DNA of 52,496 nucleotides from JARFQH01 sp041299015 (lineage in GTDB: Bacteria; Desulfobacterota; Desulfobacteria; Desulfobacterales; SG8-13), in the NCBI GenBank assembly GCA_041299015.1, contig JBFYWB010000046.1:1-52496 (forward strand). The letters are read 5' to 3'. A model generated the notes under the pieces. That model had not been told where the DNA came from and did no database searches. It saw only the letters and a list, made by a program, of their open reading frames with translations. The position numbers were made by a program, and so were the translations under genes. Positions within the stretch are counted from its first letter, which is position 1. Every line of letters begins with the position of its first letter. Positions 24,607 through 33,236 of this stretch are shown one piece after another.

Positions 24607-25050
24607 ATGCGACCTCATCCAATTTGTTTGTTTGGACGCAAGGCCCTGGCAGCGGCTTTTATGTGCGCGTTTTTGGCCGGCTGTTCGGCCGATTACGGCC
24701 GGTTGAAATCAGACGACGCGGTCACGCAGGCCTTCAGAAACCATGAAATGCACGCTGGGTATCGATACTATTACAGCGGCGGGGCGAACAATCCCGCGGC
24801 GATCGTCGGCATCGATCCGGCCTTTGAATTCAGTTCCAAATTCTGGACCGCCATCGAACCGTCGCAGTTTTCAACAATGGTCGGCCGTATGCATACGGAT
24901 TACAGACTTCTGTACGGCGCCTACATGCTGGCTCCCGATGGCCGCAAGGCAGGCGTGTGGTACTCGCGGGTGAACACCTTTACCGCAAAATTCGAGGAAA
25001 ACCGGATCATTGTTTTTTCGCCGAAACCGCAAGGGGGGATGGGACGCTGA
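24607..25050 (+). CDS. Putative small lipoprotein
   Basis: A 147-residue protein with a lipoprotein signal: basic start (MRPHPICLFGRKA), hydrophobic core (LAAAFMCAF) and lipobox LAGC, with the acylated Cys near residue 27. The mature part, about 120 residues, contains AFRNHEMHAGYRYYYSGG, GIDPAFEFSSKFW and VWYSRVNTFTAKF. This resembles small Desulfobacterota lipoproteins annotated only as hypothetical. I chose the ATG at 24607, after AAGGAAG, because it begins a proper signal sequence; an open frame continues upstream to 24445. Envelope location is inferred from the lipobox; function is unknown. Confidence 0.8.
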   Translation: MRPHPICLFGRKALAAAFMCAFLAGCSADYGRLKSDDAVTQAFRNHEMHAGYRYYYSGGANNPAAIVGIDPAFEFSSKFWTAIEPSQFSTMVGRMHTDYRLLYGAYMLAPDGRKAGVWYSRVNTFTAKFEENRIIVFSPKPQGGMGR

Positions 25051-25360
25051 CGATGTATCATCTCCATCGCGGATGGTTTTTTTACCGCGCCACCCGCGGG
25101 CGTACAGACCGTCCCATTCGGCCACTGTTTGCGCGGCGGTTTTAACGCGGGTCTTTCTTCCGAAGAGGACATTGCAGAAGTCGCAAATGTTTAAAAGAGG
25201 TTACGATTACAAAGCCTGACAGAAACCACTCTATCGGCCGCCACGGGCGCCTGGTTGTCACCCATCAACGGTTCAGGGACCTGCGCCGTTTTCTGCCCGG
25301 CCTAATGTGCGGGGGTCGTGGTCGAGTCGACTTGTCGGAGATGCCTTGCCTGCCAAGCAC
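25051..25360. other. Intergenic region with no identifiable feature
   Basis: 310 bases between the convergent lipoprotein and YceI genes. I find no open frame with protein character, no clear terminator and no RNA gene. Confidence 0.5.
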
Positions 25361-25957
25361 CTATTTTTTCCGCATCGCTTCGATCGATACGAGCACATCG
25401 ACATCTTTGCCCACCACGCCCATTTCGTAGTACTTTCCGGTGCCGACGCCGTATGCCAATCGGTCGATCGGAATACGGGCTTCGAAACCGGCCACATCGC
25501 TGTCTTTGTCAAACGGATGGGTCTTGGCGCCGAAGTAGGTAAACGGGACCGCAACGGTCTTGCCGACGTCCTTGACCGTCAGTGTGCCCTCGACGACGTA
25601 CTGATCGCCTTGCAGGTGCTTGATGGAAACGCTTTTAAAGGTCATGTCCGGGAATTTCCTGGTGTCGAAGAATTCATCGGTCTGAAGATGACCGTCCCGC
25701 TTGCTGTTGCCGGTGTTGACGCTTTTCACCTCGACCTTGAAATCAAACCTACTGCCGGCAAGATCGTTGGGGTCGAAAATCACCTCCCCGTCGAATTTTT
25801 CGAAATAGCCCCTCACGGCAGAATAAATGTGATCGATTTCAAAGTAGACGCCGGAGTGGGCGGGGTCGATCTTCCATTCGGAACCGGCAGCGTGGGCCTG
25901 CACGATGCAGGCCACGATCGACATCAAGACGACCGATGATTTAATGGCTTTTTTCAT
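25361..25957 (-). CDS. YceI family periplasmic lipocalin-like protein
   Basis: A 198-residue YceI protein. It has a Sec signal peptide (MKKAIKSSVVLMSIVACIVQAHA, cleavage after AHA near residue 23). The YceI barrel begins with SEWKIDPAHSGVYFEI and includes RDGHLQTDEFFDTRKFPDMTF and the closing RIPIDRLAYGVG. These proteins bind isoprenoid or quinone-type lipids in the periplasm and are linked to stress or respiration. The neighbouring flavocytochrome could be functionally related, but a 149-base gap separates them. Start: ATG at 25957 with GGAGG 7 bases upstream. Confidence 0.92.
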   Translation of the reverse strand: MKKAIKSSVVLMSIVACIVQAHAAGSEWKIDPAHSGVYFEIDHIYSAVRGYFEKFDGEVIFDPNDLAGSRFDFKVEVKSVNTGNSKRDGHLQTDEFFDTRKFPDMTFKSVSIKHLQGDQYVVEGTLTVKDVGKTVAVPFTYFGAKTHPFDKDSDVAGFEARIPIDRLAYGVGTGKYYEMGVVGKDVDVLVSIEAMRKK

Positions 25958-26106
25958 GGAGAACCTCCCTGGACTAATGGTATTTCCTTCCAAAATCTTC
26001 ATCGGGGTGGACTGGCGTTTCCTGCGAAACGGCAGATCGGGATTTTTTTTTCAATACCAAGCCATGCGGCTGATCATTGGGATTGCCGAATCAAAAAAGC
26101 ACGCTG

Positions 26107-27486
26107 TCAGAAACCGAAGGTTTCCGTGAATATCAAACGGGAAGAAAAACCGATGCGCTTCAAATCGCTTTCAACCTGCTGCATCATCCGGTCCGGACCG
26201 CAGACGAAAACAGCCGCTCGGCGGCTGCACTTGGCGAGCATTCCTTTCAGTTTTTCAGCATCGATGCGCCCGGCCGCGAATCCGTTTGCCGGTTTTCTGG
26301 TAAAATTAAGAACCAGGCGCAGCCCTGTCAATTGAGCCGCCAAGCCATCGAATTCATCCGGATACACCATATCCTCCCGGGTGCGGTTGCTCCAGACCAG
26401 GGTAACGGCGCGCTGATCGTGTCGATCGGCCATGCAGCGCAGCATGCTCAGCATGGGCGTGATGCCGATGCCGCCGGCGATCAGGACGATTTCCCGATCC
26501 GGGTCGGTCAGCATGTGGCTGAATCGACCGAAGGGGCCTTGAAGGTAAGCACGCTCCCCTTCTGCGATCCGGCCGATGTGAGCGGTCCAATCCCCACCGG
26601 CGCGGACGGTAACCTGCAGGCATTGCGAACGGGTGGGCGAAGAGGAAAGCGTAAACGGATGGGGCTCGCGTGAAATATGGTTGGAGTGAAATGAGACGAA
26701 GACGAACTGTCCGGGTAAATAGTGAAACCGCCGCTCGGTCATCGGACTCAGTTCAATACACGTACTGTCTCTCCCCGCCGGGGCAACCCGCGTGACGGCA
26801 AGCGGCAGTTTTCGTGCCCGCAACCACCCCGACCGGATCCACAGCCATGCAACCGCCAGCAGAACCATCGTCACCATTGCGGCGCTGCGGGGAATACCCT
26901 CTTCGGAAAAGGTTTCACTGACAAAGAGGAGATGCAGGACCACCAGCGCGAGAACAAAGGCGCCGCTGCAGCGGTGCCATGACAGCCATCGATGAAAAGT
27001 GAGTCGCAAGGCGACGCGCCACCGGCTCAAAACAAATTGAATGACGATAAGAGCCAAGAGGCCGACGCCCACCCATTCCGGCCAGTAGCGAATCTCCAGC
27101 GGAAAGATGAATTTTTTTTCCGAGGCCAGGATCAGGATGGGGTGCAGCAGCGCCGGCAGGAGGATGACAGTGGCGTTCAGCCGGTGGATGCGGACCAGGC
27201 GCGGGAGAGAAAAGAGCCGGTCCAACACCTTCAGACGACCGGCCAGGAGCAGCTGAGAAAAAAGCAGCCCGGCCGCAGCCAAGCCGAGTATTTTACCGGA
27301 CCGCAACAGGACTTTGGTAAGGCCGAACTTGTACCAGATCGAGGGCGATTCGAAGAAAAAGGGGATCGACACGGCCCCCGCCAGAAAAAGGGCGGCGGCC
27401 CCGATGCCGGCCGCCATCACGGGATACCGGAACCGGTAAGACCCGAGGTCGCCTAACAGGGCGATGCCGCTCGCTGGGCCATTCAT
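26107..27486 (-). CDS. Ferric-reductase-like transmembrane flavocytochrome (NAD(P)H oxidoreductase)
   Basis: A 459-residue protein with about six membrane helices (residues 20-225). Paired His residues in the haem-binding membrane region include IHRLNA, ALLHPIL, WHRCSGAF and VLHLLF. An FAD-binding barrel (230-330) has LPGQFVFVSF and EPHPFTLSSSP. A C-terminal NAD(P)-binding domain has IAGGIGITPMLSML and the terminal FVCGPDRMM, with EIFTETF-like end FTETFGF. This is the FRE/NOX-type architecture that moves electrons from NAD(P)H across the membrane to ferric iron or another acceptor. The gene starts 14 bases after the ferritin-like gene, so the two are one transcript, consistent with iron or oxidative-stress handling. 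The acceptor is not determined. Confidence 0.87.
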   Translation of the reverse strand: MNGPASGIALLGDLGSYRFRYPVMAAGIGAAALFLAGAVSIPFFFESPSIWYKFGLTKVLLRSGKILGLAAAGLLFSQLLLAGRLKVLDRLFSLPRLVRIHRLNATVILLPALLHPILILASEKKFIFPLEIRYWPEWVGVGLLALIVIQFVLSRWRVALRLTFHRWLSWHRCSGAFVLALVVLHLLFVSETFSEEGIPRSAAMVTMVLLAVAWLWIRSGWLRARKLPLAVTRVAPAGRDSTCIELSPMTERRFHYLPGQFVFVSFHSNHISREPHPFTLSSSPTRSQCLQVTVRAGGDWTAHIGRIAEGERAYLQGPFGRFSHMLTDPDREIVLIAGGIGITPMLSMLRCMADRHDQRAVTLVWSNRTREDMVYPDEFDGLAAQLTGLRLVLNFTRKPANGFAAGRIDAEKLKGMLAKCSRRAAVFVCGPDRMMQQVESDLKRIGFSSRLIFTETFGF

Positions 27487-27500
27487 GGCGGTCGGTTCCC

Positions 27501-27962
27501 CTAGTCCCCCTGCTCGGCCATGAAGTCGTCATACATCGTTTCCAGAAACTTCTTGTGCTTGGCTTCTTCCTGGGCCAGGATCTTGAACAATCGGAGATAC
27601 TTTTTTATGTCGGTCTTTTTTTGCAGTTCGTTGTAAAGTGCCAGGGCTTTTTCTTCGCGCTTCATGGCCAGGCGGACGATATCGGCAAAGTGCATCCCCT
27701 TTTCGTACGTCATCTCCACCACGTAATCGCTGCGCTTCATATCCGGAACCCACTTGAGCTTGTAAGCCTCGATTTTCTCCTTGTTGCCTTCGAACTCTTC
27801 CAGCAAGGCCTTGTGTTTGCGCTCCTCGGCGGCAAATTCAAGGAAGGTCTCGCGGGCCCCGGCAAAGGATTCCTGCCGGGCGACCTCTTCGTAAAAAGCG
27901 GCCGCCTCCTGCTCCTTTTCAATGGCAAACGTCAGAATTTCCTCTATCGATTCAAAGTTCAT
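27501..27962 (-). CDS. Ferritin-like/rubrerythrin-type diiron protein
   Basis: A 153-residue four-helix ferritin-like protein. Carboxylate/histidine motifs are EKEQEAAAFYEE (helix 1), EERKHKALLEE (helix 2), REEKALALYNEL (helix 3) and EEAKHKKFLE (helix 4), together giving two ExxH diiron ligands. The C-terminal rubredoxin domain of classical rubrerythrin is absent. Family members reduce peroxide or handle iron in anaerobes. GAGGAGG lies 5 bases before the ATG. It is upstream of and co-transcribed with the flavocytochrome, which might supply electrons. Confidence 0.92.
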   Translation of the reverse strand: MNFESIEEILTFAIEKEQEAAAFYEEVARQESFAGARETFLEFAAEERKHKALLEEFEGNKEKIEAYKLKWVPDMKRSDYVVEMTYEKGMHFADIVRLAMKREEKALALYNELQKKTDIKKYLRLFKILAQEEAKHKKFLETMYDDFMAEQGD

Positions 27963-28109
27963 CGCGGCCTCCTCTGCACATGTTTTAAGGGTTGACAGCG
28001 CATTTGACGGTTTACCTTACAGGATTCGATAACGGTATTCAATAGGCGGGTGACACTTGCCGTTCGGAAGCGTGCCAAAAGGCCGTACTGCTCTGGTGGG
28101 GCACACGTG

Positions 28110-28140
28110 AAACGGCCCCGGTTATAGACCGGGGCCGTTT
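28110..28140. terminator. Bidirectional stem-loop terminator downstream of cytochrome b
   Basis: A perfect 13-bp inverted repeat (AAACGGCCCCGGT/ACCGGGGCCGTTT) with a 5-base loop, about 55 bases after the cytochrome b stop. Only three Us follow the stem, but its length and G+C make termination likely. Confidence 0.65.
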
Positions 28141-28195
28141 GATGGCAGCGCAGGCTAAAAGTGCATTTAAAGTCAATTGAGAACGGCGGCGTGGT

Positions 28196-28864
28196 TCAGG
28201 CGACCGGTCGGGGCGCCCTCCGTTTCTTTTGTTCCCAGTCCTCGATTTGCGTCCCCTCTTGAACCAATTCCCAACCGGAGATCATGGCACGGGTGTGTGC
28301 GAACACCGTGTGACCGGTTGTGATCATGTAAATGTGGACGATGAGAAATGACAGTATCGCAAAAGCCCCGGCCAGGTGTATGGTCGCGACCAGCTCGAGA
28401 GACAACCAGCCGACCCCCCAGTCTTTCCAGGAGTTGTAACCCCAGTAGAGGAAGCCGGTTGCCATCTGCACCGGAAGCAAAGCCGCTGCCAGGGAGAGGT
28501 AGACCAGCCGTTGCAGGGGGTTGTGTTTAGCGTCCTTGCGCTTGGGCACCGGATGCGGTTCTCCGCGAAAAATACCGTAGGTGTAATAGCGGATCACCGA
28601 CAGCATCTTTCGCGTGGTCGGCACGTACTGGCGCCACTCTCCGGTCGTGAAGAGCCAGAACACGAAAAACGCAAACAGGATCAGCCAGGTGAGGCCGGCG
28701 ATGTTGTGGACCTCGGCGGCGGCTTTGAAACCGAAAAGGGTGAACAGGCCGTTGAGTTCAAAACCGGTCACCAGCAGAAGAAGAATCAGAACCGTCTGCA
28801 TCCAATGCCAAAACCGTTCGTAACGCGTGTAGAGATATATGTTGACCATGTTGTTCGATGTCAT
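28196..28864 (-). CDS. Membrane cytochrome b subunit (thiosulfate-reductase/cytochrome b561 type)
   Basis: A 222-residue integral membrane protein with four or five helices. Likely haem-b His ligands lie in YERFWHWMQ (His16-type position), EVHNIAG, TIHLAGAF and LIVHIYMITTGHT. It resembles the cytochrome b subunits of formate, thiosulfate and tetrathionate reductases, which oxidise or reduce quinones. It begins three bases after the stop of the octahaem cytochrome gene. It therefore likely provides the quinol-binding membrane half of a two-subunit respiratory enzyme under the sigma-54 promoter at 30645. Confidence 0.88.
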   Translation of the reverse strand: MTSNNMVNIYLYTRYERFWHWMQTVLILLLLVTGFELNGLFTLFGFKAAAEVHNIAGLTWLILFAFFVFWLFTTGEWRQYVPTTRKMLSVIRYYTYGIFRGEPHPVPKRKDAKHNPLQRLVYLSLAAALLPVQMATGFLYWGYNSWKDWGVGWLSLELVATIHLAGAFAILSFLIVHIYMITTGHTVFAHTRAMISGWELVQEGTQIEDWEQKKRRAPRPVA

Positions 28865-28867
28865 CGA

Positions 28868-30514
28868 TTAGCGCTCCTTTCCGCCCCTGGCGATAAATCT
28901 CCCCAGACCGTGGATGAACACACCTGCCAGGGAACCGAACACCACCGTCCACCCGAGATATTGAATGACCCGGTTGACATCGCGTCCCGGCATGTAGAAG
29001 CCGGTCAGATGAGCCAGACGACCGTTTTTCGCATGGCATTCCGAGCATGCCAGGGCCTTGTTTTTAGGGGCCACCATGTGGGTGATCGGAAAAACATAGC
29101 TGGTTTCCACAAAATCCATCTCACCGCTGAAGGGCAGGCCCGCATAGGCCATCCCGGACGCGGCGGCCTTCTTCCAGTCATAATCAGCCCAGTAAGCCCC
29201 GCTGCCGGGTTTGCCGAACAGATGCGGGATGACCATGGTTTTGTTGATCTTGTCGTAGGGGGTTTTACCGCGATGGACCTTGAAGGGGAATATCCGCGAA
29301 TTGGCATCGTCCCTGTCGCCCACCGGCCAGCTGACCGCCACGGTTTTACTCGGATCGATCGTGTCTTTAGCGGTCAAGCCATTGAGTGAACCATTGAACC
29401 AGAAATACTCCGGCACCACGTTTTTAGCCCACCGGAACTCGCCCTTCTTGCTGTCGTATTTGGGTTTGCCGAACGCATCCTCTTCTTTGTAAGGTTGCCC
29501 ATCTTTTTTCTGGCCGGCTTTGGACCAGTCCCACCACATCTTGGTCGGGTTCACCCGTGCAAAGGTCGGAATGTGACAGCTCTGGCACGCCACCTTGTCG
29601 GTGTGGTCGTTGGCCTTGACACCCGGTTTGTGGGGTGTGCGGGAATGGCAGGACTCGCACATGATCTTGGGCGCCAGGTCGTCTTCGATCAGACTCTTGC
29701 GTTCCATGGCAGCCGGTGTCGAGTATATGCGGCCGGCAATGCTGTGAAGCTCTGTGGTGTGGCAGCGCACACAGTCGAAATTCTGCCCGTCGACGCCCAT
29801 GTGGACATCCAATTCCTTGTTCGGTTTCATGAGCGACGAATCCAGGTCCCCGTGCTTGACGCCATCACCGCCGCCGCCGAAAAAGTGGCAGGTGCCGCAA
29901 TTCTTGCGGGTCGGTCGGCTGACGCTCTGGGCCACCGTGTTCCATGCCGGCGGCTCGAAGATCTTGCCGTTTTCTTTGAAAAGAGTCGGTTCGTCCACCG
30001 TAAAGCCGGCCGCCGTGGGAAACTTTTCGTACGTCCCGGTTTGTTCGTGACAGACCAGACAGTCCACCGCATGCGGATTGCTGAAATCAAAATTCTTGTC
30101 TTTCCAGCCATAACCGGCGTGACAGGAGGTGCAGCGTGGTTCATTGGATTGAAGGTTGATGCAAAAGTTATTCATGGTCAAGCCGCCCTTGCCGACCTTC
30201 ATCTTCGGATCGACATTCGGGTCGAGCCAGCTCCAGTGAATGGTCTTCTGGAATTGTCCGGCGGCAAGCTCGTGGCAACTGAGACAGGCCTGCGTGACCT
30301 CGGGTCCGCTGGAGAAAGTCTTTTGCAGAACCGGGTGCAGCGAGTGATCTGCGGTAATCCAGATCTGGGGCCCCTTGGTTGCCTGTTGAGCCATGGTGCG
30401 GCCCGGGGCCTGGTTTTCGTCCAGAACCTGCGTCTGGGACAGCCCCCAGGCTGGCAGCAGCAAGGCCCCCAACAAAACCGCCGCCGATCTCCACATACGA
30501 TTACATCCTTCCAT
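28868..30514 (-). CDS. Octahaem c-type cytochrome, tetrathionate reductase (OTR) family
   Basis: A 548-residue exported multihaem cytochrome. A signal peptide (residues 1-27) is followed by eight CxxCH sites: CLSCH77, CTSCH128, CLVCH152, CGTCH206, CVRCH248, CESCH286, CQSCH310 and CSECH about 497. A C-terminal membrane anchor lies at about 517-538 (WTVVFGSLAGVFIHGLG). Family knowledge: OTR of Shewanella reduces tetrathionate, and in vitro nitrite and hydroxylamine, with a Lys-ligated active haem. The true substrate here is unknown. I chose the ATG at 30514 because CGGAGG lies 6 bases upstream; an ATG at 30496 also keeps a signal peptide. First gene of the OTR/cytochrome-b operon. Confidence 0.9.
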   Translation of the reverse strand: MEGCNRMWRSAAVLLGALLLPAWGLSQTQVLDENQAPGRTMAQQATKGPQIWITADHSLHPVLQKTFSSGPEVTQACLSCHELAAGQFQKTIHWSWLDPNVDPKMKVGKGGLTMNNFCINLQSNEPRCTSCHAGYGWKDKNFDFSNPHAVDCLVCHEQTGTYEKFPTAAGFTVDEPTLFKENGKIFEPPAWNTVAQSVSRPTRKNCGTCHFFGGGGDGVKHGDLDSSLMKPNKELDVHMGVDGQNFDCVRCHTTELHSIAGRIYSTPAAMERKSLIEDDLAPKIMCESCHSRTPHKPGVKANDHTDKVACQSCHIPTFARVNPTKMWWDWSKAGQKKDGQPYKEEDAFGKPKYDSKKGEFRWAKNVVPEYFWFNGSLNGLTAKDTIDPSKTVAVSWPVGDRDDANSRIFPFKVHRGKTPYDKINKTMVIPHLFGKPGSGAYWADYDWKKAAASGMAYAGLPFSGEMDFVETSYVFPITHMVAPKNKALACSECHAKNGRLAHLTGFYMPGRDVNRVIQYLGWTVVFGSLAGVFIHGLGRFIARGGKER

Positions 30515-30644
30515 TGGGTCCTCCGATTGACACTGAAATCTCCTTTGCGGGTGGATGGCCTTGTAAAACCATCGGGTATGTTAAGACCTCTGGGTCGTGT
30601 GCTGATTGACTGAGCACGGGTACCTTCTGCTCCGATTTTTGAAA

Positions 30645-30660
30645 AGCAAGCCCCATGCCA
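30645..30660 (-). promoter_or_regulatory. Sigma-54 promoter for the OTR-cytochrome b operon
   Basis: The minus strand reads TGGCATGGGGCTTGCT: the -24 GG and -12 GC have exact spacing, with one mismatch to the TGGCACG-N4-TTGC core, and a T-rich run follows. Predicted transcription start near 30634, giving a leader of about 120 bases before the OTR ATG. A sigma-54 activator gene is divergently adjacent. Confidence 0.82.
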
Positions 30661-30771
30661 AGCCTTAAGCCTTCCTGATTATCTCCAACCCATTAAAAAA
30701 TAAAGACAAAAAATTTGAGGCCCCCCTTGTCGGAGCGACCTGTTAATGCTATGTTAGCCGTTAACAGATTA

Positions 30772-30795
30772 ACAGTTAACACTTGTGTTAACTGT
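30772..30795. promoter_or_regulatory. Perfect 24-bp palindrome, candidate enhancer (UAS) of the sigma-54 activator
   Basis: ACAGTTAACAC-TT-GTGTTAACTGT: 11-bp arms separated by two bases, centred about 150 bp upstream of the predicted OTR start site. Three further partial TTAAC units lie at 30742-30770 (GTTAAT, GTTAACAG, ATTAACAG). The location is typical for a Fis-type activator binding site, and it also lies about 205 bases upstream of the activator gene, so autoregulation is possible. Confidence 0.72.
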
Positions 30796-30999
30796 TTGTG
30801 TAGCTCACGGCTTTTCGCCCGGCGCGCGATCGTTCGCGCACCGGCAGGCGCACATGAGTTCATCAATTTCCTTCAACAGGTGAACCGAACATGCCCGAGC
30901 ATTTCGACCTGAACCCGCCGTCTGTTGCCGCGGTTTTTCGGGTATCGGGCTCACAGCAGCGACGAAGCACGATTCTTGCATCACTTAAGGAACATGCTC

Positions 31000-32367
31000 A
31001 TGCAAATCGCACATTACTGGGAGACCATTGTCAATACACTTCAGGACGGTTTGATCGTGGTCGACCCGGGCGGCCGCATCCTGTTCCTAAATCCGGCCGC
31101 TGAAAAACTGACCGGTTACTCGGCCACAGATCTGGTGGGCAACTCCTGCCGGATGCTGAATTGCACCGGTTGCCGCATCATCGGACGGGGTATCGCCGAA
31201 AAATGGTGCACGCTGTATGCCACCGGCGATGTCAAAGCCAAACGGTGCCTGATTACCAACCGGGACGGTCGCGCCGTCCATGTCGTCAAAAACGGGTCGG
31301 TCCTGCGGGACGAATCCGGTCGTATTATCGGGGCGGTCGAAACCTTGACCGACATGTCGGAAATCGTCCGGCAACAGCAGGAAATCGAAAATCTAAGAAA
31401 ATCCTGTCAGCTGGGTGACGGTTTTCACGGACTGGTCGGAGAGTCTCCCGCCATGCAGCAGGTTTATGAACTGATCGACAATGTCGCCCAAACCGAAGCG
31501 CCGGTGATGATCCAAGGACAAAGCGGAACCGGCAAGGAACTGGTCGCCCGGGCTATCCACGAATCCGGCCCCCGTTGTGATAAGCCGTTTATCAAGGTCA
31601 ACTGCGCCGCCCTGAACGAAAACCTCTTGGAAAGTGAACTCTTCGGTCACGTCAAAGGCGCCTATACCGGCGCGGATCGCCACCGCAGGGGACGCTTCGA
31701 AGCCGCTCACGAAGGGACGATCTTTCTGGACGAGGTCGGCGACATTCCGCCGCCGCTGCAGGTTAAGCTCTTGCGCGTGCTCGAAGAAAAAGAGATCGAA
31801 CGGGTGGGCGACCACCGGCCGATCGGAGTGGACGTGCGAATCGTCACCGCCACGAACCGGGACCTGGAGGTCCTGACCGCTCGGGGAAGTTTCAGGGAGG
31901 ACCTCTTTTTTCGCATCAGCGTGTTCCCGCTTCAATGCCCGTCGCTCTCCGAGCGCCTCGAAGACATCCCGCTGCTCGCGCAGCACTTCATCCGCCACAA
32001 CGTGTTGAAAAGCGGTAAGAAAATCGAAGGGATGTCGCCCGCGGCCATGGCGGCGCTCACGAATTACGCCTGGCCCGGAAACGTCCGGGAGCTGCGCAGC
32101 GCGATCGAATATGCCTTCGTGCTCTGCAAGGATGCGACGATCGAATGCGGGCACCTGCCGCCTAAAATCTCTCATCCGCGCCACGCATCGGCGCAGCGCG
32201 ATACGCAGGACAACCGGGCGACGCTCAAAGAACGTGAAGACCTGGTGCGCGTGCTGCGCCAGGCGGCCGGCAACCAGTCCCAGGCGGCCCGCATACTGGG
32301 GGTCAGCCGCGTGACCATCTGGAAACGCATGAGGAAACACGGCATCAAGACCGCCGGGGCCGAATAA
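31000..32367 (+). CDS. Sigma-54-dependent regulator (PAS-AAA+-Fis) with a Cys-rich PAS domain
   Basis: A 455-residue enhancer-binding protein. A PAS domain (residues 8-120) contains five cysteines at 50, 55, 58, 70 and 83. The AAA+ domain has Walker A GQSGTGKE (173-180), the sigma-54 contact GAYTGA (220-225), Walker B IFLDEVGD (241-248) and WPGNVREL. The Fis-type helix-turn-helix is near 422-446 (NQSQAARILGVSRVTIW). There is no receiver domain, so the PAS domain itself is the sensor. The Cys cluster suggests redox, metal or Fe-S sensing (inference). Start: ATG at 31000, with AAGGA 8 bases upstream; an ATG at 30994 is in frame. Divergent from the OTR operon, which it likely activates. Confidence 0.9.
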   Translation: MQIAHYWETIVNTLQDGLIVVDPGGRILFLNPAAEKLTGYSATDLVGNSCRMLNCTGCRIIGRGIAEKWCTLYATGDVKAKRCLITNRDGRAVHVVKNGSVLRDESGRIIGAVETLTDMSEIVRQQQEIENLRKSCQLGDGFHGLVGESPAMQQVYELIDNVAQTEAPVMIQGQSGTGKELVARAIHESGPRCDKPFIKVNCAALNENLLESELFGHVKGAYTGADRHRRGRFEAAHEGTIFLDEVGDIPPPLQVKLLRVLEEKEIERVGDHRPIGVDVRIVTATNRDLEVLTARGSFREDLFFRISVFPLQCPSLSERLEDIPLLAQHFIRHNVLKSGKKIEGMSPAAMAALTNYAWPGNVRELRSAIEYAFVLCKDATIECGHLPPKISHPRHASAQRDTQDNRATLKEREDLVRVLRQAAGNQSQAARILGVSRVTIWKRMRKHGIKTAGAE

Positions 32368-32708
32368 ATCGTCTAAAACAAGACCCTGGACCGGCCTGTT
32401 AAATAATTTGTTGACAGCCTTCGCCACGCTGTGGCAATCTCCAAACAGGCGGATGACCGCTGTTCCGGCGCGGCTCCCTTGTTCCATGTTGACCTCTGCA
32501 CGTTTACAGCAGCATCTGTGTCTTTTCCTCCCCCTGTCTTGATCGGTCCCTTTTTCGGCTCTGTCCTCTCGCTGCATGCAATAAATCTCGCCGCCCGCAA
32601 ATGGTTTCGACGGTTGCCGCAGGGATGTTCACGCACCACTCGCCCGGTTTTTGCCGGATCAACGACTGTCGACCGTTCCCGAGACCAAGCCACCGAAAGG
32701 AGGAAAGC
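32368..32708 (+). other. Intergenic region between the regulator and the usp gene
   Basis: 341 bases with no credible gene. TTGACA at 32411-32416 with CAATCT 17 bases further on could be a weak promoter for the UspA-like gene. A sigma-54-like sequence near 32602 has the wrong spacing. No terminator is clear after the regulator. Confidence 0.4.
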
Positions 32709-33173
32709 ATGGCCGTTCAAAAATTATTACTGCCGTATAATTTTTCGGACTCGGACCGCAAAGCCCTTGACTTTGCCATCGGCACCTTCGGTCATCGCAA
32801 CGATATCGAGGTGACCATCTTCCATGCCTATACCCCCCTTCCGTCCATAGAGGTCAGCAGCGAGACAGTCACCGGAAGACTGAAAGGGAGCATGGCGTAT
32901 CTGGGTCAAAAAGTGTCCGAACTGGAGACGTCGCTGCAGGAAGTCAAGCAGGAGTTCGTCCGACACGGATTTTCAAACGACAGGGTCAAAATCAAGTTCA
33001 AAGCCCGCAGGAAAGAAATCGCCGCAGAAATCATCGATCTCCACACCGACGAAAAGTTCAACCTGCTGGTCTTGAATCGAAAACCCGGCAGAATTGGACG
33101 CTTTTTTACCGGTAGCGTTCATGCCAAGGTGGCGGCGGCCCTACGGAATACAACTGTTTGTATTGTGTGTTGA
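32709..33173 (+). CDS. Universal stress protein (UspA family)
   Basis: A 154-residue single-domain Usp. The N-terminal strand is KLLLPYNFSDSDRKALDFA, with a central FHAYTPLPS and C-terminal LLVLNRKPGRIGRFFTGSVHAKV. The ATP-binding pattern G-x2-G-x9-G(S/T) of MJ0577-type Usps is shortened here (GRIGRFFTGS), so ATP binding is uncertain. GGAGG precedes the ATG by 6 bases. The open frame continues upstream to 32601, but the strong ribosome site fixes the start. It lies 63 bases before the GAF gene, so the two may be an operon of stress/redox accessory proteins beside the cytochrome genes. Confidence 0.88.
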   Translation: MAVQKLLLPYNFSDSDRKALDFAIGTFGHRNDIEVTIFHAYTPLPSIEVSSETVTGRLKGSMAYLGQKVSELETSLQEVKQEFVRHGFSNDRVKIKFKARRKEIAAEIIDLHTDEKFNLLVLNRKPGRIGRFFTGSVHAKVAAALRNTTVCIVC

Positions 33174-33236
33174 AAATCAACATCCGGAAATCCGCTACCA
33201 TTCTTTTGGGGTTCGTTCAAACGAAGGAGGCTTGCC

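Noticed and set aside
32595..32625. Possible second sigma-54 promoter before the usp gene (TGGTTTCGACGGTTGC)
   Set aside because: The distance between the GG and GC elements is 11 bases instead of 10, and the core is poor.
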